Source: an uncultured Burkholderiales bacterium
GTDB taxonomy: Bacteria > Pseudomonadota > Gammaproteobacteria > Burkholderiales > Thiobacillaceae
NCBI GenBank assembly: GCA_937925755.1
Contig: CALAMX010000053.1
Coordinates: forward strand, 1-15,652
DNA: 15,652 nt
Direction of reading: 5' to 3'
Shown: positions 6,502-13,058 of the stretch, piece by piece
Position numbering within the stretch: position 1 is the stretch's first letter
Layout: each line of letters opens with the position of its first letter
Notes under the pieces: generated by a model
The model's database searches: none
Told to the model about the DNA's origin: nothing
What the model saw: the letters and a program-made list of their open reading frames with translations, nothing else
Program-made: the position numbers and the translations under genes

Positions 6502-7784
6502 GGATCGCAATCGTTGGTAGTGGTGTGAGCGGTCTTGTGGCCGCGAGGCTATTGCATCCGGAGCATGAGATCACCGTATTCGAGGCAGGCAGCCACATCG
6601 GCGGCCATATACATACACATGAAGTGGCGCTGGCGGACAAGGTCTATCGAGTAGACAGCGGTTTCATCGTCTTTAACCATCGCACCTACCCGCATTTCAC
6701 CAATCTTCTAGAGGAGCTCGACGTCGAGACGCAGCTTAGCGACATGAGCTTTTCCGTCTCCTGCGCAGCGAGCGGACTGGAATACAACGGCACCTCAATC
6801 AACGGCTTGTTCGCCCAGCGCGTAAACCTGGTCAAACCCGCCTTCTGGGGGATGCTCAACGACATCCTGCGCTTCAACCGTGAGGCCCCCGAGCTATTAC
6901 GCAGCGAGGGTCGCGAAATCACCCTCGGCGACTACCTAGCCCACAGAAGCTACGGGAGGATGTTTCGTGATTACTACATCCTGCCGATGGGGGCGGCCAT
7001 TTGGTCCACCGACCCAGCGCGCATGCTCGCGTTCCCGGCGCGTTTCTTCGTGCGCTTTTTCATGAACCATGGGCTGCTCTCGCTCGATGACCGGCCGCAG
7101 TGGCGGGTGATCCGTGGCGGTTCGCGTTCCTATGTGGACAAGCTCGTTGCTGACTTCCGCGAACGCATCCACCTCAATACGCCCGTACGGCGGATCATCC
7201 GCCACGGCGAGGGGGTGGATCTCGTGCTCGACGACGGGACTTTCCGCTTCGATGCCGTCTTCCTCGCCTGCCACAGCGACGAGGCATTGCGTCTGCTCAC
7301 CCATCCCACAAACGAGGAGCGCGAGATCCTCGGGGCCATCCCCTATCAGACCAACGAGGCGGTGTTGCACACCGACACGCGGCTTATGCCCAAGCGTCGT
7401 TTGGCCTGGGCGGCTTGGAACTATTTGATGCCACAGGGGCCGGGTGGGCGTGTCTGCCTGACCTACAACATGAACCGGCTGCAATCGATCGACGCGACGC
7501 AGGTCTTCTGTGTGACTCTCAACGCCACCGAACAGATTGACCCAGACAAGATCCTCGCGCAGATGGTCTATCGACATCCCCTGTTTACCCCTGAGGGGGT
7601 GGCTGCCCAGGCACGCCACCGCGAGATCGACGGCACGCACGGGACCTACTACTGCGGCGCCTGGTGGCGTTATGGCTTTCATGAGGATGGAGTGGTGAGC
7701 GCACTCGATGCTGTGCGTCACTTCCGCGAAGACCTGCTGCACTATCAGGGGCCCGTCCGACCGATGGAGGCCGCCCATGCATAG
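6498..7784 (+). CDS. FAD-dependent amine-oxidase-like oxidoreductase
   Basis: The 428-aa flavoprotein opens with a dinucleotide-binding fold: RIAIVGSGVSGL with GxGxxG at residues 7-12, a Glu-Ala at the end of strand two (FEAG), then GGHIHTHEV. It ends with the second FAD-binding segment (TYYCGAWWRYGFHEDGVVSALDAV). The middle GAAIWSTDPARMLAFPARFFVRFF is characteristic of the subgroup found next to DUF1365 and CFA synthases. I choose the TTG at 6498, which places Met directly before the conserved RIAIVG and overlaps the lipocalin stop; GTGGGGG lies eight bases upstream. A GTG at 6483 is possible but lacks a ribosome site. The likely role is oxidation or desaturation of a lipid chain or other hydrophobic substrate. 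The exact reaction is not known from sequence. Confidence 0.88.
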   Translation: MRIAIVGSGVSGLVAARLLHPEHEITVFEAGSHIGGHIHTHEVALADKVYRVDSGFIVFNHRTYPHFTNLLEELDVETQLSDMSFSVSCAASGLEYNGTSINGLFAQRVNLVKPAFWGMLNDILRFNREAPELLRSEGREITLGDYLAHRSYGRMFRDYYILPMGAAIWSTDPARMLAFPARFFVRFFMNHGLLSLDDRPQWRVIRGGSRSYVDKLVADFRERIHLNTPVRRIIRHGEGVDLVLDDGTFRFDAVFLACHSDEALRLLTHPTNEEREILGAIPYQTNEAVLHTDTRLMPKRRLAWAAWNYLMPQGPGGRVCLTYNMNRLQSIDATQVFCVTLNATEQIDPDKILAQMVYRHPLFTPEGVAAQARHREIDGTHGTYYCGAWWRYGFHEDGVVSALDAVRHFREDLLHYQGPVRPMEAAHA

Positions 7785-8553
7785 CGCGCTCTATGAGGGC
7801 TGGGTGCGGCACCGACGCTACACGCCCCGGCCGCACGCCTTCCGCTACCGGCTCTGCTTACTGTGGCTTGATCTCGCCGAGCTCGACCAAGTGTTCTACG
7901 ACCGCTGGTTTTGGTCCGTAGGCCGGCCTAACCTGGCGAGCTTTCGCCGCGAGGACTACCTGGGCGACCCACGCTTGCCTCTGGACGAAGCCGTGCGTCA
8001 GGTGGTGGCGTCAGACACTGGGGTGCGCCCGACGGGGCCCATCCGCCTGCTCACCCACCCGCGTTACTTCGGCTACGTCTTCAATCCCTTGAGCCTTTAT
8101 TACTGCTATGCCGCGGACGGCGAACGGTTGGAAAGCATCGTCGCCGAGGTTACAAACACGCCCTGGAAGGAGCGCCACTGTTACGTCCTGCCGCTGACAG
8201 CCAACCTCGGCAGCACTCGTAAGCTCCACTTCCGCACATCCAAAGCTTTGCACGTGTCGCCTTTCTTATCCATGGACCAGGAATACGCTTGGTGGCTGAC
8301 ACCTCCAGGCGAGCGGCTGCTGGTGCACATCGAGAACTGGACGAAAGAGCAACTGTTTTTTGACGCAACTCTCAATCTCGCACACCGTCCGCTCAGCGCA
8401 GTCAATCTTGCCCGCGCGTTGTGGCGTTACCCCTTCATGACGGGCCAGGTCATTCTCGGCATCTACTGGCAGGCCCTACGACTGTGGCTCAAGGGCGTGC
8501 CCGTGTACGACCACCCCAAACACACCAGGTCCCTTGAGGAGAACTCGGCATGA
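7777..8553 (+). CDS. DUF1365-family protein
   Basis: This is a 258-aa protein with DUF1365 hallmarks: an N-terminal SALYEGWVRHRRYTPRPHAFRYRL, the central HPRYFGYVFNPLSLYYCY (94-111), EVTNTPWKERHCYVLP, and KALHVSPFLSMDQEYAW. The ATG at 7777 has GGAGG six bases upstream and overlaps the flavoprotein stop by 8 nt. No membrane helix or signal peptide is clear. DUF1365 genes sit almost obligatorily between an amine-oxidase-like flavoprotein and a CFA-family enzyme, exactly as here, suggesting a shared lipid-modification pathway. The biochemical activity has not been assigned to my knowledge. The stop overlaps the next start (ATGA, 8550-8553). Confidence 0.9.
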   Translation: MHSALYEGWVRHRRYTPRPHAFRYRLCLLWLDLAELDQVFYDRWFWSVGRPNLASFRREDYLGDPRLPLDEAVRQVVASDTGVRPTGPIRLLTHPRYFGYVFNPLSLYYCYAADGERLESIVAEVTNTPWKERHCYVLPLTANLGSTRKLHFRTSKALHVSPFLSMDQEYAWWLTPPGERLLVHIENWTKEQLFFDATLNLAHRPLSAVNLARALWRYPFMTGQVILGIYWQALRLWLKGVPVYDHPKHTRSLEENSA

Positions 8554-9833
8554 GCGACATTGCCTCGACCCAATCCGCTCCAACCTCGGCACGCCTGCGT
8601 CCGCGTTCAAAGACGCGACCGGGGCCACTCGTCGCAGTCGCCCGCTGGAGCGTGCTCGCTCGCTTGCAGGCGCTCACCGAGGGTCGGCTCTACCTCGAAA
8701 CGCAAGATGGCCGCTATTGCTTCGGCAGCGGCCAACCCGAGGTGAGCGTTCGCGTACACGATCCCGCATTCTGGCCGGCCATTGCCTTCGGCGGTAGCGT
8801 CGGGGCCGGCGAGGCCTACATGGAGGGATACTGGAGCTGCGACGACTTGGTCGGACTCGTGCGCTTGATGCTGCGCAACCGGCCCGTCCTCGACGGCATG
8901 GAGCAAGGGTATGCATGGCTGCTTGCATCGCTTCGGCATCTATCTCACTGGCTCAACCGAAATACCCGGGCCGGTAGCCGCCGCAATATCGCCGCCCACT
9001 ACGACCTGGGCAACGATTTTTTCCAGCTGTGGCTGGATCCGTCGATGCAGTATTCTTGCGCCGTATTCGAGCGCGACGGGATGAGCTTGGCCGAGGCGCA
9101 GCAGGCAAAGCTAGAGCGCGTCTGCCGTAAACTGGAACTCAAACCCACCGACCGTGTCCTGGAGATCGGCGGCGGCTGGGGCGGTTTCGCTTTACACGCG
9201 GCTGCAACGCGTGGCTGTCACGTGAGCACCGCGACGATCTCCCGGCAGCAGTACGAACTCACCCGGCAGCGGGTCGCCGCGGCTGGGCTTGCTGAACGAG
9301 TCGAGGTGCTGCTCGCCGACTACCGCGATCTCGATGGCCAGTACGACAAGCTGGTGTCCATCGAGATGATCGAAGCGGTGGGCGCGGACCATCTCGACAC
9401 CTACTTTCGCCAATGCAGTCGTTTGCTCAAACCGGAAGGGGCCATGCTGTTGCAGGCCATCACCATCGCCGACCAGCGCTACGCGCAGGCGCTCAGGGCG
9501 GTTGACTTCATCCAAAAGCACATCTTCCCGGGCGGCTTCTTGCCCAGCGTCACTGCGCTCGCTGAGACGATGACGCGGGCGAGCGATCTGAAGATCGTGC
9601 AGCTCGAGGACATCGGTCCGCACTACGCCGAGACCTTGGCGCATTGGCGGCACAATTTCCTCGCCGCACAGCAGGCTGTGCGCAATCTGGGCTTCGATGA
9701 GCGTTTCATCCGCAAGTGGCTTTTCTACCTTGGCTACTGCGAGGGCGGTTTTCGCGAGCGCGATCTCGGCACCGTGCAGATGCTGCTCGCCAAGCCGGGC
9801 TGGCGTGGCAATGCCCTTTACTCTGGAGGCTGA
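8550..9833 (+). CDS. cfa: Cyclopropane-fatty-acyl-phospholipid synthase family protein (long, two-domain form)
   Basis: The 427-aa protein has the N-terminal CFA domain (about 40-130, including GGSVGAGEAYMEGYW) and the C-terminal SAM domain with AHYDLGNDFF (149-158), MQYSCAVF (Cys170), VLEIGGGWGG (203-212), SIEMIEAVG (Glu275) and a GPHYAETL Tyr. These are the substrate- and bicarbonate-site residues of CFA synthases, except that the position of the E. coli LHTIG His is Gln302 (LLQAITI). Family enzymes transfer a methyl(ene) group from SAM to the cis double bond of phospholipid acyl chains at the inner membrane. The Gln variant is typical of the flavoprotein/DUF1365-linked subgroup, so the product may be a methylated unsaturated chain, not a cyclopropane. 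GAGGAG precedes the ATG; the next gene begins 2 nt after its stop. Confidence 0.9.
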   Translation: MSDIASTQSAPTSARLRPRSKTRPGPLVAVARWSVLARLQALTEGRLYLETQDGRYCFGSGQPEVSVRVHDPAFWPAIAFGGSVGAGEAYMEGYWSCDDLVGLVRLMLRNRPVLDGMEQGYAWLLASLRHLSHWLNRNTRAGSRRNIAAHYDLGNDFFQLWLDPSMQYSCAVFERDGMSLAEAQQAKLERVCRKLELKPTDRVLEIGGGWGGFALHAAATRGCHVSTATISRQQYELTRQRVAAAGLAERVEVLLADYRDLDGQYDKLVSIEMIEAVGADHLDTYFRQCSRLLKPEGAMLLQAITIADQRYAQALRAVDFIQKHIFPGGFLPSVTALAETMTRASDLKIVQLEDIGPHYAETLAHWRHNFLAAQQAVRNLGFDERFIRKWLFYLGYCEGGFRERDLGTVQMLLAKPGWRGNALYSGG

Positions 9834-9835
9834 CC

Positions 9836-10588
9836 ATGCGCCAAGATCGTTATGCCCTGATCACCGGCGCCACTGGTGGCCTGGGCCGGGTGCTCGCCGC
9901 GCGTCTTGCCCAGGACGGTTGGTCGCTCGCCCTGGCCGGCCGCGACGAGTCGCGTCTGCGTGATGTCTATCCGGACTGCACTCACCCCCTGCTGGTGGGT
10001 GACGTCAGTACACCTGAGGGCGCCAGGAGCGTGCTACAGCAATGCCAGGCGCACTACGGCCAGCCGCCCGACGCCTTGGCTCATTGCGTAGGCTCCGTCC
10101 TGGTCGTCCCGCTGCACCGCACCAGTCATGAGCAATATCGGGCCTGTATGCGCGCCAACCTCGACTCCGCCTTTCATACCCTGGCGGCCTGGGTCGATGC
10201 CTTGCGCGCGGCAAAACGGCCCGGTGCCGCAGTACTGGTCTCTAGCGCTGCCGCACGGATCGGCACGCCCAACCACGAGGCCGTGGCCGCCGCCAAGGCC
10301 GGGCTGGAAGGTCTGGTACGGGCGGCGGCTGCCACTTATGCCGCCGCCGGCATCCGCATCAACGCCGTTGCCCCGGGCCTAATGGATACCCCTGCTGCCG
10401 CCGGCCTCATCGCCAGTCTCTCCGCGCGCGAGGCCGTTGCCAGGCAATACCCGCTGCCCGGCATCGGCACACCGCAGGAGCTGGCCGAACTGATGGCCTG
10501 GATGCTCTCACCGGCCGCCGCCCGAGTCACCGGTCAGGTCTGGTCGCTCGACGCGGGCTTCAGTACCATCCGCCCACTGGTGCGCTGA
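9836..10588 (+). CDS. Short-chain dehydrogenase/reductase-fold protein lacking the catalytic Tyr
   Basis: The 250-aa Rossmann protein has the cofactor loop TGATGGLG (10-17), GRDESR after strand two, GDVS (55-58), the structural Asn109 and the Ser136/137 of strand five. The expected YxxxK motif reads Val150-AAA-Lys154, inside PNHEAVAAAKAGLEGL; the NNAG motif is HCVG (83-86). The spacing is normal, so the Tyr is substituted, not deleted. The C-terminal NAVAPGLMDTP and GQVWSLDAG are standard SDR. Start ATG 9836 has GGAGG six bases upstream. It may bind NAD(P)H without classical alcohol-dehydrogenase chemistry. Together with the CFA-like enzyme and the flavoprotein it probably contributes to lipid modification, but function is unassigned. 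Confidence 0.88.
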   Translation: MRQDRYALITGATGGLGRVLAARLAQDGWSLALAGRDESRLRDVYPDCTHPLLVGDVSTPEGARSVLQQCQAHYGQPPDALAHCVGSVLVVPLHRTSHEQYRACMRANLDSAFHTLAAWVDALRAAKRPGAAVLVSSAAARIGTPNHEAVAAAKAGLEGLVRAAAATYAAAGIRINAVAPGLMDTPAAAGLIASLSAREAVARQYPLPGIGTPQELAELMAWMLSPAAARVTGQVWSLDAGFSTIRPLVR

Positions 10589-11115
10589 TGCGCTGGCTCA
10601 TCGTCCTCATCACGCTGCTTCTAGCCGGCTGCACCAGTGTGCCGCAGGGCATCCAACCGGTCACCGGCTTCGAGCTGGAGCGCTATCTCGGCACCTGGTA
10701 CGAGATTGCCCGACTAGACCACCCCTTCGAGCGTGGACTGAGCGACATCAGCGCCACCTACAGCCGCCGCAGCGATGGCGGCATCGATGTGCTAAACCGC
10801 GGCTGGGACATCGAGAAGGGGGCCTGGCGCGAAGCGCGCGGCCGCGCCTACTTCCTCGATACACCTAACGTGGCCAGCCTCAAGGTCAGCTTCTTCGGCC
10901 CGTTCTACGGCGGCTACCACGTCTTCGCCCTCGACCCGAACGCCCAGTGGGCCCTGGTTGCCGGCCCGTCGCGGGAGTACCTGTGGATCCTGGCGCGCAC
11001 GCCACGCCTGCCTGAAGCCTTGTTGTTGGAGCTCGTCGACAAGGCCCGCCGCGCCGGTTTTGCCACCGAAGCTTTGATCTATCCCAGCCACAGTCGCCAC
11101 GAGGGCACCCAATGA
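10588..11115 (+). CDS. blc: Lipocalin-family lipoprotein (Blc-like), second copy
   Basis: The 175-aa precursor has a short signal sequence and lipobox LLAGC (11-15), then the lipocalin motif GTWYEIARLD (35-44), ATYSRRSDGGIDVLNRGWD, KVSFFGPFYGGYHVFALD and a C-terminal SREYLWILARTPRLPE. This is a closer match to classical outer-membrane lipocalin Blc than the first copy. Blc proteins bind fatty acids and lysophospholipids and are linked to membrane maintenance under stress. The Asp after the lipobox Cys that would retain it in the inner membrane is absent (Cys-Thr), so outer-membrane sorting is expected. Start and upstream stop share one base (TGATG at 10586-10590) and no clear Shine-Dalgarno is seen, pointing to translational coupling with the SDR gene. 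Confidence 0.92.
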   Translation: MRWLIVLITLLLAGCTSVPQGIQPVTGFELERYLGTWYEIARLDHPFERGLSDISATYSRRSDGGIDVLNRGWDIEKGAWREARGRAYFLDTPNVASLKVSFFGPFYGGYHVFALDPNAQWALVAGPSREYLWILARTPRLPEALLLELVDKARRAGFATEALIYPSHSRHEGTQ

Positions 11116-11621
11116 ACGAGGGCGCGAAACCATTGCCGTGGACGAGACGACGCCGCAGGTTAATCGCTCCATCGCCCTGGGCTTCGACTGCAACGATCCG
11201 CGCGCGTGGCCGGAGGTGGTTTTGCGCACCCCAACCACCCCAGGCCCTAGGTGGGAGGGCGCTTGCGCGGCAGATGCGTGTCGATCAGAGGCGCCGCACC
11301 GACACCACCTTCCGCGCCACCCGCCTTGAGCCGGACCGGCGCATGCTGATCGACGGTGTTTCCGCCCCCTACCAGGCCGACTACATCCTGACGCCGATAC
11401 CGGCGGGCGGGACCCTGCTCAGTTTCCGCTTTCGCATCGCGCGCCTTGATCTCTTTTTGCTGCCCTTCGAGCGGCTGATCCGTGAAGAGCTGGCGGACGG
11501 CGCCGACCGGACGGCGCACAATCTCAAGTCCCTGATCGAGCCCAAAGCCGACGATCTGCAATTCCCCCTGTCCCCGCCCATGCGGGCCAGACCCGACCAC
11601 CACCCCGGAGAACGCCGATGA
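11112..11621 (+). pseudogene. SRPBCC-fold (polyketide cyclase/START-like) gene with apparent compensated frameshifts
   Basis: The frame starting at ATG 11112 (GAGGG seven bases upstream) stays open to 11621, 169 aa. From about residue 57 it encodes a convincing SRPBCC C-terminal half: a DTTFRATRLEPDRRM strand, YQADYILTPIPAGGTLLSFRF, and a terminal helix PFERLIREELADGADRTAHNLKSLIE. The first third reads as an improbable Arg-rich string. In the frame offset by two (about 11138-11265) the same DNA encodes QVNRSIALGFDC, NDPRAWPEVV and TPGPRWEG, which fit the N-terminal part of the fold and join to ALARQMRVDQ near 11260. I therefore infer at least one indel near 11260 and probably another before 11140, unless this is sequence error. 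SRPBCC proteins bind hydrophobic ligands. The gene overlaps its neighbours by 4 nt on both sides. Confidence 0.6.
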
Positions 11622-11848
11622 TCACCGTCACCAAAGACCCCATCACCCTGAACGACCTCACCGATCTAGACCATGTCCCCTACGTCATCGAGGGCAGTGG
11701 CAGCAGCGCCATGAAGATCGACTTCGAGTCGGAGGCCAACCGGCAGGAGTACCTCGCCACCGAGATGCACGGCAGCCTCAATTCCAGCGGGCTCAAGCGC
11801 ATCTTCGACGACATCGCCGACAGCCCCATCACCGGCAGCATCAACTGA
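11618..11848 (+). CDS. Small acidic protein of 76 aa, unknown function
   Basis: The protein begins Met-Ile-Thr-Val-Thr-Lys-Asp-Pro and ends DDIADSPITGSIN. It is acidic, with a Ser/Gly-rich central part (EGSGSSAMKIDFESEANRQ), and has no cysteine, signal peptide or membrane helix. GGAG (11607-11610) lies seven bases upstream of the ATG, which overlaps the upstream stop by 4 nt (ATGA). The next gene, cbiX, starts 2 nt after its stop without its own Shine-Dalgarno, so translation of this frame probably drives cbiX. The well-behaved amino-acid composition and exact operon fit make it a real gene. I recognise no family; a metal- or tetrapyrrole-related accessory role would be speculation from the neighbour only. 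Confidence 0.75.
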   Translation: MITVTKDPITLNDLTDLDHVPYVIEGSGSSAMKIDFESEANRQEYLATEMHGSLNSSGLKRIFDDIADSPITGSIN

Positions 11849-11850
11849 CC

Positions 11851-12261
11851 ATGCCCTCGACCTATTTGCTCATCGTCGCCCACGGCAGCCGACGCGCGGC
11901 TTCCAACGACGAAGTGCGCCGCTTGGCCGAACGGGTGCGCACGCTGTGTGGGCTGGAGGTCGCTGGCGTCGAGGTGGCCTTTCTCGAGTTGGCCGAGCCC
12001 TCCATCCACGAGGGGCTCGCCCGCTGTGCCGCCGCCGGGGCCGACGAGATCATCGTCTTCCCCTATTTCCTGGCGGCCGGCACTCATGTCGCCCAGGACA
12101 TCCCCGCGGCCGTAGCCGCCTTCGCGCAGGTCCACCCCGGGGTGCGCGTGCGTCTGACCCCACACCTGGGGGCCGCGGACGCCCTGCCTGGTGCCATCCT
12201 GGCCGTGGCCTTGTCCGGTGTACAGGCCGCGGCGGTTACCGCCGGAGGTCAGCGGCCGTGA
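11851..12261 (+). CDS. cbiX: CbiX-type sirohydrochlorin cobalto/ferrochelatase (short, single-domain form)
   Basis: The 136-aa protein is the short CbiX class that dimerises to form the two-lobed chelatase. It shows LLIVAHGSRR (catalytic His11), AFLELAEPSIHEGL with Glu46, and IIVFPYFLAAGTHVAQDIP with the second metal-site His79. The enzyme inserts Co2+ (cobalamin route) or Fe2+ (siroheme) into sirohydrochlorin in the cytoplasm; the metal cannot be decided here. There is no C-terminal His-rich tail or Fe-S cysteine set. Being at the end of an operon divergently controlled by a B12-dependent regulator, it may supply a precursor of the regulator's own cofactor, but siroheme for sulfite or nitrite reduction is equally possible. 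Confidence 0.9.
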   Translation: MPSTYLLIVAHGSRRAASNDEVRRLAERVRTLCGLEVAGVEVAFLELAEPSIHEGLARCAAAGADEIIVFPYFLAAGTHVAQDIPAAVAAFAQVHPGVRVRLTPHLGAADALPGAILAVALSGVQAAAVTAGGQRP

Positions 12262-12635
12262 CCGACGCAGACGCCCTGAACGTCCTCGGCGAGCCGCTCG
12301 CGATTTGCTCGCTCAAGCCGCGTACTGGCTATACCCGCAGCGGCGCCTGCGAGACCGGTGAGAACGACCTCGGCGCACACACCGTGTGCGCCGAAGTGAC
12401 CGCCGCCTTTTTGCAATTCAGCTGCAGCCGTGGGAACGACCTCATCACGCCGCGCCCGGAGTGGGATTTCCCGGGGCTTAAGCCGGGCGATCGCTGGTGC
12501 CTGTGTGCCGCTCGCTGGCTGGAGGCCTATCGTGCCGGCGCGGCACCGCCGGTCGTCCTGCGCGCCACGCATCGGCGCGCCCTCGACACAGTCCCCCTCG
12601 ACCTGCTCAAGGCCTATGCCCTCGACCTGGCCTGA
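12258..12635 (+). CDS. DUF2237-family protein
   Basis: The 125-aa protein begins at a GTG that overlaps the cbiX stop (GTGA) with GGAGG nine bases upstream. It is a full-length DUF2237 member: NVLGEPLAICSLKPRTGYTRSGACETG, ENDLGAHTVCAEVTAAFLQFSCSRGNDL, then TPRPEWDFPGLKPGDRWCLCAARW and ATHRRALDTVPLDLLKAYA. Several conserved Cys (in AICS, GACETG, HTVCAEV, WCLC) could bind metal or be redox-active. Function of the family is not known to me. It is common in Proteobacteria and cyanobacteria. As the last coupled gene before a possible new promoter it probably closes the long operon. Confidence 0.88.
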   Translation: MTDADALNVLGEPLAICSLKPRTGYTRSGACETGENDLGAHTVCAEVTAAFLQFSCSRGNDLITPRPEWDFPGLKPGDRWCLCAARWLEAYRAGAAPPVVLRATHRRALDTVPLDLLKAYALDLA

Positions 12636-12639
12636 GCGG

Positions 12640-12645
12640 TATACT
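12640..12645 (+). promoter_or_regulatory. Possible -10 box for the small membrane protein gene
   Basis: TATACT just after the DUF2237 stop is a 5/6 match to the sigma-70 -10 hexamer, and would start transcription about ten bases before the AAGGAG ribosome site at 12662-12667. No good -35 exists at 16-18 bp spacing, so it would be weak or activator-dependent. Confidence 0.3.
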
Positions 12646-12674
12646 CATGCATGCACTTTGCAAGGAGAAACGCC

Positions 12675-13019
12675 ATGACTTGGCTGCGCAAGCTCCCTAA
12701 CAGTCAGCGTCATCCACCTGGCCTCGAGTGGCGTATACTGCGCCACATGCCCCGGATCTTCCTGGTGGGCACGTTACTACCGGCCCTGGTTGCGGCTCTT
12801 GCACGTATCCTGCCGACCAATGCCAGTGCGCTGGAGAGCAAAACTGCTCTCAGTCTGGTCGATATCTACGCCATCAGTGCCGTGTTCTTGCATTGGACCT
12901 TGGTCCTGACGGTGTCCATTGCTTGCGTCATCGTCTGGCTGATGAAGGGCCCGGCCTACGTCGCCGATGCTTATGCACTGCCGGATAGCGATCAGCCGTT
13001 GTCGCGCCCCCAGGACTAG
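12675..13019 (+). CDS. Small two-helix inner-membrane protein, unknown
   Basis: The 114-aa protein starts at the ATG seven bases after AAGGAG (12662-12667); an in-frame ATG at 12651 precedes the ribosome site and is rejected. It has an N-terminal basic segment (RKLPNSQRHPPGLEWRILRH), a first hydrophobic helix (about residues 28-42), a loop with ESKTALSLVDIYAIS, a second helix (about 65-87), and a polar acidic tail ending in Pro-Gln-Asp. No family is recognised. The gap of 39 nt to the DUF2237 stop and a possible -10 suggest it may be transcribed on its own or as the operon tail. It converges with the phosphotransferase gene. Confidence 0.75.
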   Translation: MTWLRKLPNSQRHPPGLEWRILRHMPRIFLVGTLLPALVAALARILPTNASALESKTALSLVDIYAISAVFLHWTLVLTVSIACVIVWLMKGPAYVADAYALPDSDQPLSRPQD

Positions 13020-13048
13020 TGCATGTCCACCGACGTGGATGCAGCACT
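13018..13048. terminator. Imperfect hairpin between convergent genes
   Basis: AGTGC (13018-13022) pairs with GCACT (13044-13048) and TCCAC (13026-13030) with GTGGA (13035-13039) around a CGAC loop, leaving small internal mismatches. It spans the stop of the small membrane protein gene and lies just past the end of the phosphotransferase gene. A run of T is lacking on both strands, so it is at best a weak bidirectional terminator. Confidence 0.3.
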
Positions 13049-13058
13049 CAACCGGGCA

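Noticed and set aside
6936..7778. 280-codon minus-strand frame opposite the flavoprotein
   Set aside because: Long antisense frame expected from GC-rich codon bias; the plus strand encodes a complete FAD protein.
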